Source: CAIVAT01 sp964455285 (lineage in GTDB: Bacteria > Bacteroidota > Bacteroidia > Bacteroidales > FEN-979). From it: DNA of 64,000 nucleotides. The DNA is taken from positions 1 through 64,000 of the forward strand of contig CAYVVG010000006.1 in NCBI GenBank assembly GCA_964455285.1. The letters are read 5' to 3'. Of the stretch, positions 16,321-24,777 are shown piece by piece. A model generated the notes under the pieces. The model ran no database searches. It worked only from the letters and a program-made list of their open reading frames with translations, and had not been told where the DNA came from. The stretch's first letter is position 1; each line of letters begins with the position of its first letter. The position numbers and the translations under genes are program-made.

Positions 16321-18531
16321 ATGAAGCGCAGCACCCTCGCCGCCGAGTTCCCCGGATTCCTGCAGGGCATCACCCACAGCTACACGCAGGTTTTCTTTTC
16401 GAATCATCCCGGGTTTGCCCTGATCCTGATCGTGGTCTCTTTCTTCGACCTCAGCGCGGGCATCAGCGGGATAACGGCGGTGGTGGTATCGAACCTCTTC
16501 GCACTGCTCATCGGCCTCAACCGGGAGAGCATCCGCCAGGGGCTGTACGGGTTCAACAGCCTGCTGGTGGGGCTGGGACTCGGCCTCTCGTACCGTCTCT
16601 CCCCCGAATTCCTGGTCGTACTGGTGTTTGCCTCCCTGATCACCCTCTTCATCACGCTCTGGTTCCAGGGGGTCCTGGGAAAGTACGGACTTCCCTTCCT
16701 CAGCCTTCCCTTCCTCTTCGGCATCTGGCTTGTCGCCCTGGCAGCCCGGCAATTCACGGCCCTGCAGCTCAGCGAGAACGACCTTTACCTGACCAACGAT
16801 CTGTATGCCCTGGGCGGCCAGCCTGTGGTGACCACCAGCGAGTGGCTGGAAGGGCTGAAAATCCCCGATCCGGTCAGGATCTATTTCACCTCCCTGGGTG
16901 CCATCATCTTCCAGTACCACCTGTTTGCCGGGATCCTGGTGGCCATCGGCCTCCTGATATACTCCCGCATCGCCTTTGTGCTTTCGCTCCTGGGCTTTTT
17001 CACCGCCTATTATTACTACCGGATCATCGGAGCCAGCCTGAGCGACCTCGGCTATACCTACATCGGGTTCAATTTCATCCTGAGCGCCATCGCCGTCGGG
17101 GGCTATTTCGTGATCCCCTCGCGGTGGTCGTTCCTGTGGGTGATCCTGCTCACCCCGTTCATTTCGGTGATCCTCATCAGCACGACCGCGATCCTTGGGC
17201 TGCTGCAACTTTCGGTCTATTCTCTTCCCTTCAACGTGGTGGTGCTGCTTTTTCTCTATTCCCTGAAATTCCGGGAGAGGTTCTTCGACAAACCCGAACA
17301 GGTGGTGTTCCAGCAGAACTCGCCCGAACGCAACCTCTACTCGCAGCAGAACAGCCAGGCCAGGTTCGGCAAGTCGGCCTACTTCCCCTTCGTCCTGCCC
17401 TTCTGGGGTGAATGGACCGTCACGCAGGCCCACAACGGCGAGTACACCCACCAGGGAGAATGGCGCCATGCCCTGGATTTCGAGGTGTTCGACGACGAAG
17501 GCCTGCGGTATACGGGCAGCGGGACCTCGCCTGATGATTATTACGCGTACGGCCGGCCCGTGACGGCACCCGCGTACGGATGGGTCGAGGAGATCGTGGA
17601 TCATATTGAAGACAACTCCATCGGTTCGGTGAACGTCGATGACAACTGGGGGAACACCCTCATTCTCAGGCATGACGACCAGCTATACTCCAAGCTGTGC
17701 CACCTGAAGGCGGGAAGTTTCAAGGTGGCCGTCGGGGAGACGGTGTTCCGCGGACAGGTGCTGGCCAGTTGCGGGAATTCGGGGCGGTCGACGGTACCCC
17801 ACCTGCACTTCCAGATCCAGTCGACTCCCTACATCGGGTCGAAAACACTGGAATACCCGATGAGCCATTACATCGCCCGCGGCAAGGAGGGTTACGAACT
17901 GGCTTCGTACACCGTCCCCTCCAACGGGACGACGCTGGCCAACATCGACAAGAACCATTCGCTGGAACAGGCCTTTCATTTCATCCCGGGACAGAAGATG
18001 GTGCTTGAGTCGGTTACGTCGGGCGGCGAGGTCGCCCGGCATACCTGGGAGGTCCGCATCGATGCCCTGAACTACACCTCGCTGTATTGCACGGAATCAC
18101 GATCGCATGCCTATTTCAGGAACGACGGGGAGATCCATTATTTCACCCACTTCGACGGCGACCGGTCGTCCCTTCTCTTCCGGTTCTACCTGGCCGCCTA
18201 CAAGGTGATGCTCGGGTACTACCCGGGCTTGCTTGTGCGCGACGTATTTCCCGTCAACACCTTCGGCAACCGGATCACCGGGTTGCTCCAGGATTTCGTG
18301 GCCCCGTTCTTTCTCTTCTCCCGCACGGAATACACCCTGCGCTACCGGGGCATGGAAGATGCCCTGATGCAATCGAACATCAGCCTGCAATCGACGGTGA
18401 CACGCCGGATCGGGCGCAGCGCGTCGGTCCGGATGGAGTGCGACCTGTACGTCGATCAGAAGGGGCTTGGAAAATTCATCCTCCGGGAAAAAGATACCAT
18501 CACGGAAGTCATTATGAAACCAGAACCATGA
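16321..18531 (+). CDS. Urea-transporter-like channel fused to an M23 metallopeptidase
   Basis: A 736-residue fusion. Residues about 1-325 are a urea-transporter (UT) fold made of two similar halves with about ten membrane segments, including the signature QGLYGFNSLLVGLGLGL and its second-half counterpart YIGFNFILSAIAVGG. Residues about 355-520 are a LytM/M23 domain with zinc-ligand candidates His377 or His383, Asp386 and the HLH pair His494/His496. A beta-rich tail follows to 736. The peptidase would lie on the periplasmic side. It overlaps the next gene by ATGA. A channel for a small amide-like solute joined to a wall-acting domain, within a biosynthetic operon, suggests export or uptake of the operon's product (inference). 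Confidence 0.85.
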   Translation: MKRSTLAAEFPGFLQGITHSYTQVFFSNHPGFALILIVVSFFDLSAGISGITAVVVSNLFALLIGLNRESIRQGLYGFNSLLVGLGLGLSYRLSPEFLVVLVFASLITLFITLWFQGVLGKYGLPFLSLPFLFGIWLVALAARQFTALQLSENDLYLTNDLYALGGQPVVTTSEWLEGLKIPDPVRIYFTSLGAIIFQYHLFAGILVAIGLLIYSRIAFVLSLLGFFTAYYYYRIIGASLSDLGYTYIGFNFILSAIAVGGYFVIPSRWSFLWVILLTPFISVILISTTAILGLLQLSVYSLPFNVVVLLFLYSLKFRERFFDKPEQVVFQQNSPERNLYSQQNSQARFGKSAYFPFVLPFWGEWTVTQAHNGEYTHQGEWRHALDFEVFDDEGLRYTGSGTSPDDYYAYGRPVTAPAYGWVEEIVDHIEDNSIGSVNVDDNWGNTLILRHDDQLYSKLCHLKAGSFKVAVGETVFRGQVLASCGNSGRSTVPHLHFQIQSTPYIGSKTLEYPMSHYIARGKEGYELASYTVPSNGTTLANIDKNHSLEQAFHFIPGQKMVLESVTSGGEVARHTWEVRIDALNYTSLYCTESRSHAYFRNDGEIHYFTHFDGDRSSLLFRFYLAAYKVMLGYYPGLLVRDVFPVNTFGNRITGLLQDFVAPFFLFSRTEYTLRYRGMEDALMQSNISLQSTVTRRIGRSASVRMECDLYVDQKGLGKFILREKDTITEVIMKPEP

Positions 18532-20000
18532 AACGAACGGGGTTGCCGATTCTCCTGCTCACCGCCATTCTTTTGGCGACGGGTCTTGCTGTGAAGGCGC
18601 AGCAAGGGTATCCCGCATCGGATTCCCTGACCTACCGGTTGTACCTGGAAAAGAAGTGGGACAGCCTGGCCGTGAAAGGCAGGGAAGCGCTGAAACAGGG
18701 ACTCGATTATTATTACCTGCGGGCCCGCCTGGGGATCGCTTTCTTTGAAAAGAGGCAGTACATCCGGGCCATCGCCCACCTGGAAAAGGCCCGCACGCTC
18801 AACTCGGGCGACCCCCTGCTGGCCGAATACCTCTATTATGCCCTGCTGTGGTCGAACCGGAAAGAGGACGCCCTGGCGCTGCGCCCGTCGCTGACCGAAG
18901 AAGTCAGGAAACGCACCGTTTCCGACGCATTCGTACTCCAGGAGGCCGGCATCGAGGGAGGATATACCCTCAGCAGCCACCGGAAACAGGGAAACCTGAA
19001 AAACCTGGCCGGCGACGATGGGTACTATGGCGAGCAGGACCTGTACGGCAATCATTTGTATGCCGGGGCGGATCTGAAGTTCAGGATATCCCGGCGTCTC
19101 GGGCTTTCGGTTAACTACAGCCACCTGCGCTTCTCAAAGACCAAATATTTCCGGTACGGCCGGTATGAGGACCGTTTGATCGGCACGGCAGACTCCATCT
19201 GGGGGACGAATTACCTGTATGATTTTCCCTTTGTCAGCGCCAACGAGGTGTTCAGGTATACGGTTAAGCAGCATGACATTTTTCTCGGGCTGCCCGTTTA
19301 CCTTCCCCGGCAGTTTACCGTCACCCCAGTATTTCACCTGATCCGGGTGGATCACCCGCTGACGACCGCCCGGATGACGATGACGACGGTGCTTGACACT
19401 GCTTACCACACCACCTGGAACGACAGCACCTATTTCTTCCCTTTCAACCGTGTGAGTTACACCTTCCCGGTCACGGACACTTCCTTTTACAACTACCTGG
19501 TCGGACTGAATGTGTCGAAAAACCTGGGACTTTTCGCACTCGGGCTGTCGGGAAGCTGGTCGAACCTGAACGGGATGAGTCAAAAGCAGGCGGGAATTTC
19601 GGTGACGTGGTTCCCGCTCGGGAATCTCGACCTTTACGGCACTGCCAGTCTTGCGGCCCTGTTCCAGGATGATGACCGGAGGTTCCTGCCGGGATTCACG
19701 GCCGGGGCGAAGATCACCCCCCGGGTGTGGGTGGAGGGAAATTTCTTTGGCGGAGATCACACCAACGCCTCGCTGTACCAGGGCAGTATCGTTTACAACA
19801 GCACCGACCGTCAGAAATTCCAGGCGGGCGGCACCCTGATCCTGCTGGCCGGCAAGCACCTGAGGTTTTCGCTGCTTTACCGTTACCTGGAAAAGGAGAG
19901 TAAGCAATTCATATACGACAGCGGGTCGGAACGGATGGTCGTTCGCGACAACCCCTATCATACCCACACCTTTATCGGAGGTCTCACATGGAAGTTATAA
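18528..20000 (+). CDS. TPR plus outer-membrane beta-barrel protein (YaiO-like)
   Basis: A 490-residue protein. A signal peptide (ends near LAVKAQ) is followed by TPR-like helices (about 25-130; YIRAIAHLEKARTLNSGDPLLAEYLYY) and then about 300 residues of alternating beta strands with aromatic girdles up to the C-terminal GLTWKL, typical of outer-membrane barrels. The architecture resembles YaiO proteins. I chose the ATG at 18528 because it overlaps the stop of the fusion gene (ATGA) and begins a good signal peptide; the frame is open further upstream but is not the start. It probably forms the outer-membrane part of the system. Confidence 0.78.
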   Translation: MKRTGLPILLLTAILLATGLAVKAQQGYPASDSLTYRLYLEKKWDSLAVKGREALKQGLDYYYLRARLGIAFFEKRQYIRAIAHLEKARTLNSGDPLLAEYLYYALLWSNRKEDALALRPSLTEEVRKRTVSDAFVLQEAGIEGGYTLSSHRKQGNLKNLAGDDGYYGEQDLYGNHLYAGADLKFRISRRLGLSVNYSHLRFSKTKYFRYGRYEDRLIGTADSIWGTNYLYDFPFVSANEVFRYTVKQHDIFLGLPVYLPRQFTVTPVFHLIRVDHPLTTARMTMTTVLDTAYHTTWNDSTYFFPFNRVSYTFPVTDTSFYNYLVGLNVSKNLGLFALGLSGSWSNLNGMSQKQAGISVTWFPLGNLDLYGTASLAALFQDDDRRFLPGFTAGAKITPRVWVEGNFFGGDHTNASLYQGSIVYNSTDRQKFQAGGTLILLAGKHLRFSLLYRYLEKESKQFIYDSGSERMVVRDNPYHTHTFIGGLTWKL

Positions 20001-20647
20001 CGATCAGGAAAACCGGGGTGCCCGGGCACAGGGCCTCCCTCCGCCGGGGACTGGTAGCGTCGCTGATGCTCTTAGCCGGCCCCCTTTTTTCGCAGAATTT
20101 CGCGGTGCTGCAGGAGGCCTTTGCAAAAAGCTACGTACTGGAGGCTGGCAAGAAATACACCGAAGCGGCCGCCGTCATCCGGAAAGTATACCGCGAAGAC
20201 TCCTACGAATCGAACATCCGGCTGGGCTGGCTGTTGTACGAAGCCGGTCAGTATACCGAATCGGCTGGTTTTTACCTCCGCGCCGTAAAGCAGAAACCTT
20301 ATGCCATTGAAGCGAAGTTCGGGTATGTGCATCCCCTGGGAGCGCTCGGAAACTGGGACCAGGTGATCAGGCAGTATAACGATATCCTGGCCATCACGCC
20401 TCAAAACAACTTTGCCAATTATTATCTCGGAAAGATCTATTATGTCCGTAAAGATTACCTGAAATCACTGAAGTATGTCGAAAAGGTCGTCAACCTGTAC
20501 CCGTTCGACTACGACGGGCTGATTCTGTACGCGTGGATCCACCTTAGGATGGGAAAGATGCGCGAGGCGCAGGTTCTCTTTCATAAAGCGCTGATGAACC
20601 GGCCGAAGGATCCGTCGGCCCTGGAGGGTCTTTCCCTGATCAAATGA
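19988..20647 (+). CDS. Exported TPR protein
   Basis: A 219-residue protein with a basic N-terminus and signal peptide (ends near GPLFSQN), then about four to five tetratricopeptide repeats (YTESAGFYLRAVKQKPYAIE; NYYLGKIYYVRKDYLKSLKY; MREAQVLFHKALMNRPKDPS). TPR arrays bind partner proteins. The gene overlaps the barrel gene by 13 bases and is the last gene of the operon that starts with PqqD. It likely acts as a periplasmic scaffold for the barrel or the M23 domain. A small GCCCT/AGGGC hairpin follows the stop codon. Confidence 0.8.
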   Translation: MEVITIRKTGVPGHRASLRRGLVASLMLLAGPLFSQNFAVLQEAFAKSYVLEAGKKYTEAAAVIRKVYREDSYESNIRLGWLLYEAGQYTESAGFYLRAVKQKPYAIEAKFGYVHPLGALGNWDQVIRQYNDILAITPQNNFANYYLGKIYYVRKDYLKSLKYVEKVVNLYPFDYDGLILYAWIHLRMGKMREAQVLFHKALMNRPKDPSALEGLSLIK

Positions 20648-20787
20648 CCGGCGCCCTGATAGGGCAGAACAGGTCTTGCAAATGCGTCAATTCCACCAAA
20701 CAGAACCCGGGACATCCGTTGACGAACCCCGGAGGTCAAGCCTAACAAGGCGTAAAGAAAAGACTTGACAATCCTTTAAAAAAGCCT

Positions 20788-20795
20788 TACCTTTG
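20788..20795 (+). promoter_or_regulatory. Predicted -7 box (TACCTTTG) of queA
   Basis: Exact TAnnTTTG followed by CCACC, 26 bases before the ATG. TTGACA lies about 20 bases upstream. Confidence 0.65.
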
Positions 20796-20821
20796 CCACC
20801 CTTTTTAAACGGCACTATCCA

Positions 20822-21871
20822 ATGAAGTTATCTCAGTTCCGCTTCCATTTACCACCCGAACTGATTGCTGACCATCCCTCCCGGCACCGCGACGAAGTTC
20901 CCATGCTGGTAGTGGACCGCAAGACGCAACAGATCGAACACGCTCATTTCAAAGACATCCTCAGCTACTTCGGCGAAGGGGATGTGTTCATCATCAACAA
21001 TACCAAGGTTTTTCCGGCCCGGCTATACGGAGAAAAAGAGAAGACCGGCGCCAAGATCGAAGTGTTCCTGCTCCGGGAACTGAACCGGGAATCCCGGCTC
21101 TGGGATGTGCTGGTCGATCCCGCACGCAAGATCCGCATCGGGAACAAGTTGTATTTCGGTGAAGACGACGCCCTGGTGGCCGAGGTGATCGACAACACCA
21201 CCTCCCGGGGACGGACCATCCGTTTCCTGTTCGACGGGCCTTACGAAGAGTTTAAAAAGACGATCCAGCGCCTGGGCGAAACCCCGCTGCCAAAGATCCA
21301 CAACCGCCAGGTCACCCATGAAGACGAAGAGCGTTACCAGACGATCTTCGCCAAACACGAAGGCGCAGTCGCCGCTCCGACGGCAGGCATGCATTTCACG
21401 CGCGAGATCATCAAACGGCTCGAACTCCAAGGCGTTTCGTTCGCCGAGATCACCCTTCACCTCGGCCTGGGCAACTTCCGCACCATCGACGTCGAAGACC
21501 TCACCAAGCACAAAATGGATTCGGAAGAGATGATCATCGAACCGGAAGCCGCCGAGATCGTGAACCGGTCCATCGCCCGTAAAGGCAAAGTGGTTGCCGT
21601 CGGCACCACGACGATGAAGGCCATCGAGTCGTCGGTGACCGTCTCGGGCATGCTGAAACCTTACCGCGGATGGACCAACAAGTTCATCTTTCCTCCCTAC
21701 GACTTCAGCATCGCCAACGCCATGATCACCAACCTGCACCTGCCGCAGTCGCCCATGATGATGATGGTGGCCGCCTTCACCGGCTACGACCTCCTGATGA
21801 AAGCCTATGAAGTCGCCATCGAAAAGAAATACAAATTCTTCACCTACGGCAACCCGATGCTCATTATTTAG
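20822..21871 (+). CDS. queA: S-adenosylmethionine:tRNA ribosyltransferase-isomerase
   Basis: A 349-residue cytosolic enzyme of queuosine synthesis that transfers and isomerises the ribosyl moiety of AdoMet onto 7-aminomethyl-7-deazaguanine in tRNA, giving epoxyqueuosine. It matches the family throughout: start MKLSQFRFHLPPELIADHP, then GDVFIINNTKVFPARLYG, then AAPTAGMHFT, and VGTTTMKAIES near the end. Length is normal. It has its own promoter and is followed by an octamer array that starts 3 bases after the stop. Confidence 0.97.
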   Translation: MKLSQFRFHLPPELIADHPSRHRDEVPMLVVDRKTQQIEHAHFKDILSYFGEGDVFIINNTKVFPARLYGEKEKTGAKIEVFLLRELNRESRLWDVLVDPARKIRIGNKLYFGEDDALVAEVIDNTTSRGRTIRFLFDGPYEEFKKTIQRLGETPLPKIHNRQVTHEDEERYQTIFAKHEGAVAAPTAGMHFTREIIKRLELQGVSFAEITLHLGLGNFRTIDVEDLTKHKMDSEEMIIEPEAAEIVNRSIARKGKVVAVGTTTMKAIESSVTVSGMLKPYRGWTNKFIFPPYDFSIANAMITNLHLPQSPMMMMVAAFTGYDLLMKAYEVAIEKKYKFFTYGNPMLII

Positions 21872-21874
21872 CAA

Positions 21875-21930
21875 GGTGGCGAGGTAGTGAAATCGCGAAA
21901 TGGCGAAATGGTGAGGTAGTGAAAAGGTGA
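21875..21930. repeat. Octamer array, seven units (GGTAGTGA / AATGGCGA type)
   Basis: Seven 8-bp units in a row: GGTGGCGA, GGTAGTGA, AATCGCGA, AATGGCGA, AATGGTGA, GGTAGTGA, AAAGGTGA. The array fills most of the queA-ispD spacer. Confidence 0.85.
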
Positions 21931-21948
21931 CAACTTACCTGTATCTGC

Positions 21949-22626
21949 TTGTCTGATAAACAAACGGCGATCATCGTGGCGGGGGGCTCCGGGACCCGCA
22001 TGCGATCGGCCACACCGAAGCAATTCCTGCTGCTGGCCGGGCGCCCCCTGCTCATGCACAGCGTCGATGCTTTCGCGCGGGCCTGCCCGGGGATCCGGCT
22101 GATCGTCGCCCTGCCTGAAGCGCAATTTCAGGAATGGCACCGGCTTTGCGAACAATTTACCTTCACGCGGGAGCATCTCCTGTCGGCCGGAGGCGAAACA
22201 CGGTTCCATTCCGTCCGGAATGCCCTGGCCCTGGCCGGCGACGAAGGACTGATCGCCATCCATGACGGAGCCCGGCCGCTGGTGTCCGTACCGCTTATCC
22301 GGAGATTATTCGAATTCGCCGCCGCCCACGGAAACTGCATCCCCGTCGTGCCGGTCGGGGAATCGCTGCGAAACGCGGGCAAAAGCATCAGCCGGGCGGT
22401 TAACCGCGGGGATTACCGGCTGGTGCAAACGCCGCAGGTATTCCCCGCCGAAACGATCCGGCAGGCATACCGGCAGGAATATCGCCCCTCATTTACCGAC
22501 GATGCCACCGTGGTTGAATACGCCGGGGGGATCATCCACCTGGCGGACGGAGACCCTGCCAACCTCAAGGTCACACAGCCTCACGACCTCGCAGTCGCCG
22601 AAGCCCTCCTCCCCTTCCAGTCATAA
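21949..22626 (+). CDS. ispD: 2-C-methyl-D-erythritol 4-phosphate cytidylyltransferase
   Basis: A 225-residue enzyme of the MEP isoprenoid pathway that joins MEP and CTP to CDP-ME. It has the nucleotide-binding loop AIIVAGGSGTRM followed by PKQFLLLAGRPLL, then HDGARPLVS, and TDDATVVEYAGG with the DxNLKVT-like end (PANLKVTQPHDLAVAE). The apparent start is TTG at 21949; I see no in-frame ATG before the nucleotide loop. The last 46 bases overlap the convergent glycosyltransferase gene. Confidence 0.95.
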   Translation: MSDKQTAIIVAGGSGTRMRSATPKQFLLLAGRPLLMHSVDAFARACPGIRLIVALPEAQFQEWHRLCEQFTFTREHLLSAGGETRFHSVRNALALAGDEGLIAIHDGARPLVSVPLIRRLFEFAAAHGNCIPVVPVGESLRNAGKSISRAVNRGDYRLVQTPQVFPAETIRQAYRQEYRPSFTDDATVVEYAGGIIHLADGDPANLKVTQPHDLAVAEALLPFQS

Positions 22627-23750
22627 GGGATAAAGAAACCCAGCAACCCGGCCACCGGCACATAGAAGATCTGGAAAAGCTGGGCGATGACGTAATCGGC
22701 GATATTCGCTCTGATTCCGAAGAACCGTTTCATCCTCCATACCACCGGGGCATCGGCCATCATTTTCAGTGCCATAAGCGATAAAGTCAGAGGCCAGATG
22801 GCGGGGATCATGAAAAGCGACACCAGGGAAACCAGCAGGATCAGGTGGGCGAGCCCGGTCACCAGGCCGGTGGCGATCACCATGGGATCGCGGTAGCCCC
22901 GGCTTTTGGAAACCCAGCGGAGCCGCTGGTGAAGAAAACCCTTCCACCGGGTTTCGGGCAGGGTGGTCACCACAGCCCCCCGGTCGGCCCGGAACACCAC
23001 CGCATCCGCGCCGGCTTGTTTCCTGACCGCCATCACCAGGAACTGGTCGTCGCCGGAGACCAACCCCAGGTCTTTCCTCCCACCGTTCACCTTCAGCCAG
23101 GCTTCCCTCCGGCAGGCCAGGTTGGCCCCGTTGCCCATCACGGGCCGGCCCAACGCCGCGCTGCCGGCCGTCACCCCCATCAGGCCGAGAAATTCCATCG
23201 ACTGGATCCGATGAAAGAGCCCCCCGCCACCCGAAAAACAAACGGGACCCAGCACCATAGCGGCACGGGGATCATCGAATCCGGCTGCCATGGAAGCGAT
23301 CCATTTCTCCCCCCTGACGGTGTCGGCATCGGTGAAGAGCAGTATCTCTCCTTTCGACTGTTCCACTGCACGGGCGATAGCGGCCTTTTTCCCGGCCGGA
23401 TCGGCCGGTGTGAGCGGCCGGACGATCTTCAGCGGAAGCCCGGGATGGTCCCTCGAAAAAGCTTTGGCGATTTCCGCGCTTCCGTCGTCGGAATGGTCGT
23501 CGCTGAGGATCATTTCCCACTGCCCGGCCGGGTAGTCCTGGCCGATCAGGCTCCGGAGGAGATCCGCCAGGGCATCCGCCTCGTTCCGCATGGCGGCGAT
23601 GACCGTGACGAAGGGGGTGCGGTGCGACCGGGGCGAGGGTGCTTTTCTCAGCAGGGAATTCAGCCCGGAGGTAAACCAGGCGATGAGGATGGCATAGATC
23701 GCCACCAGGAAAATCGGGACAATTACAAGTGCCGGGGGAATCGTCATCAC
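22581..23750 (-). CDS. Family 2 glycosyltransferase, membrane-bound
   Basis: A 389-residue protein with an N-terminal membrane helix (about 5-30), a GT-A domain (FVTVIAAMRNEADAL, then ILSDDHSDD, then LFTDADTV as DxD, then SGDDQFLVMAV and the QRLRW motif) and three C-terminal membrane helices. This layout is that of processive or lipid-linked GT2 enzymes acting at the inner membrane. It overlaps the upstream flippase-like gene by 4 bases, so both are probably translated together. Sugar and acceptor are unknown. Confidence 0.87.
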   Translation of the reverse strand: MMTIPPALVIVPIFLVAIYAILIAWFTSGLNSLLRKAPSPRSHRTPFVTVIAAMRNEADALADLLRSLIGQDYPAGQWEMILSDDHSDDGSAEIAKAFSRDHPGLPLKIVRPLTPADPAGKKAAIARAVEQSKGEILLFTDADTVRGEKWIASMAAGFDDPRAAMVLGPVCFSGGGGLFHRIQSMEFLGLMGVTAGSAALGRPVMGNGANLACRREAWLKVNGGRKDLGLVSGDDQFLVMAVRKQAGADAVVFRADRGAVVTTLPETRWKGFLHQRLRWVSKSRGYRDPMVIATGLVTGLAHLILLVSLVSLFMIPAIWPLTLSLMALKMMADAPVVWRMKRFFGIRANIADYVIAQLFQIFYVPVAGLLGFFIPYDWKGRRASATARS

Positions 23751-24772
23751 AGGTCGGATTTTCTTACAAACTGCAGGCGGAAGATGAAGAAGCTGCCGGC
23801 CATGGCGGGGATGACCAGGTTGATCAACCAGAGCAGCGAGGAGGCGGCCAGGATGCCCAGGGTCGCCTCATCGCCGGCAGCCGAAACCATCCCGAGCGAA
23901 AAGATGTAGATCGCCACCGAGCCACGGATCCCCAGTTCAGTCAGGGCGACTGTCGGAATCATGGTCATGATGAGGTACACCAGGGCGATCATCATCAACG
24001 CCTGGAAATAGGGAAGCCTGACGCCGAACAACAGCATCAGGAGGTAGAACTGGGTGGTAAACACCAGGTATCGCACCAAGCTGAGGGTGATCACCGCGGC
24101 CAGCTCGCGGTTGAGGTAGAAGGCGAACACGCGGAAAAACTTCCGGAAGCGCCTGAGCCATCCCTGCAGCAGCTTTTCCTTCAAAGCGGTAAGAAATGAA
24201 AGTCGGAAATATAAGGTCAGCAAGACAAGGTCGAGAACGATCACCCCCACCACCAGGCTGTAGTAGAAGTATCCCCGACCAAAGAGGGACGCAGGCAGGT
24301 GAAGCGGGATGAAGGCTAGCAGGCCCAACGACCCGGCGATCAGGGTCACCAGCAGCTGGCTGACGCTCCCCACCATGGTGATCAGGATTCCCTCGATGCG
24401 GCTGGCGCGGGTGAGAATAAAGACGCGGCCGAAATAGTCACCCGCCCGGTTGGGCATGAACGAACTGATCGAAATGCCTGTCAGCACCGCTTCGAAGGCC
24501 TTGAAGAATCCTACCTCTTCCACTTTGCCCACGAGGTACCTCCATTTGACCGCTTCGATCGACCAGTTGACCAGCATCAGAATGAGGACCAGCACCAGTC
24601 CGGTGAGAAACCCGGGCCGGGAAAGGTCTTCCTGGAGGATCCGGACCAGCGTCGTGAGGTCTTTCCTGAGAAACAGTTGCCTGTACATGAAAAGGCAGGC
24701 CATGACGAAGATCACTGCCTGGATCAGCAGGTTCAGGATTTTCTGTACTTTTGGCACATTCTTCCGAATCAT
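23747..24772 (-). CDS. Lysylphosphatidylglycerol synthase-TM / UPF0104 family membrane protein
   Basis: A 341-residue protein with about eight membrane helices and the family elements FFKAFEAVLTGISISSFMPNRAGDYFGR and, near the end, MIPTVALTELGIRGS. This family (flippase-like domain of MprF and relatives) is often linked to lipid or glycolipid handling. The start MIRKN at 24772 is preferred over a frame 4 codons longer; it lies only 5 bases from the divergent ruvC start. It forms an operon with the GT2 gene, so glycolipid synthesis and translocation is a fair guess. Confidence 0.82.
   Translation of the reverse strand: MIRKNVPKVQKILNLLIQAVIFVMACLFMYRQLFLRKDLTTLVRILQEDLSRPGFLTGLVLVLILMLVNWSIEAVKWRYLVGKVEEVGFFKAFEAVLTGISISSFMPNRAGDYFGRVFILTRASRIEGILITMVGSVSQLLVTLIAGSLGLLAFIPLHLPASLFGRGYFYYSLVVGVIVLDLVLLTLYFRLSFLTALKEKLLQGWLRRFRKFFRVFAFYLNRELAAVITLSLVRYLVFTTQFYLLMLLFGVRLPYFQALMMIALVYLIMTMIPTVALTELGIRGSVAIYIFSLGMVSAAGDEATLGILAASSLLWLINLVIPAMAGSFFIFRLQFVRKSDL
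24746..24753 (+). promoter_or_regulatory. Predicted -7 box (TACTTTTG) of ruvC
   Basis: Exact TAnnTTTG, 25 bases before the ruvC ATG. It lies inside the coding region of the divergent membrane-protein gene. Confidence 0.6.
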
Positions 24773-24777
24773 ATCAC

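Noticed and set aside
15094..17673. An 859-residue minus-strand protein
   Set aside because: Low-complexity acidic/Gly-rich translation opposite the decarboxylase and urea-transporter genes; an antisense artefact.
16321..18531. Urea uptake for urease
   Set aside because: No urease or urea-amidolyase gene is in the window, and the protein is fused to a peptidase in a biosynthetic-looking operon.
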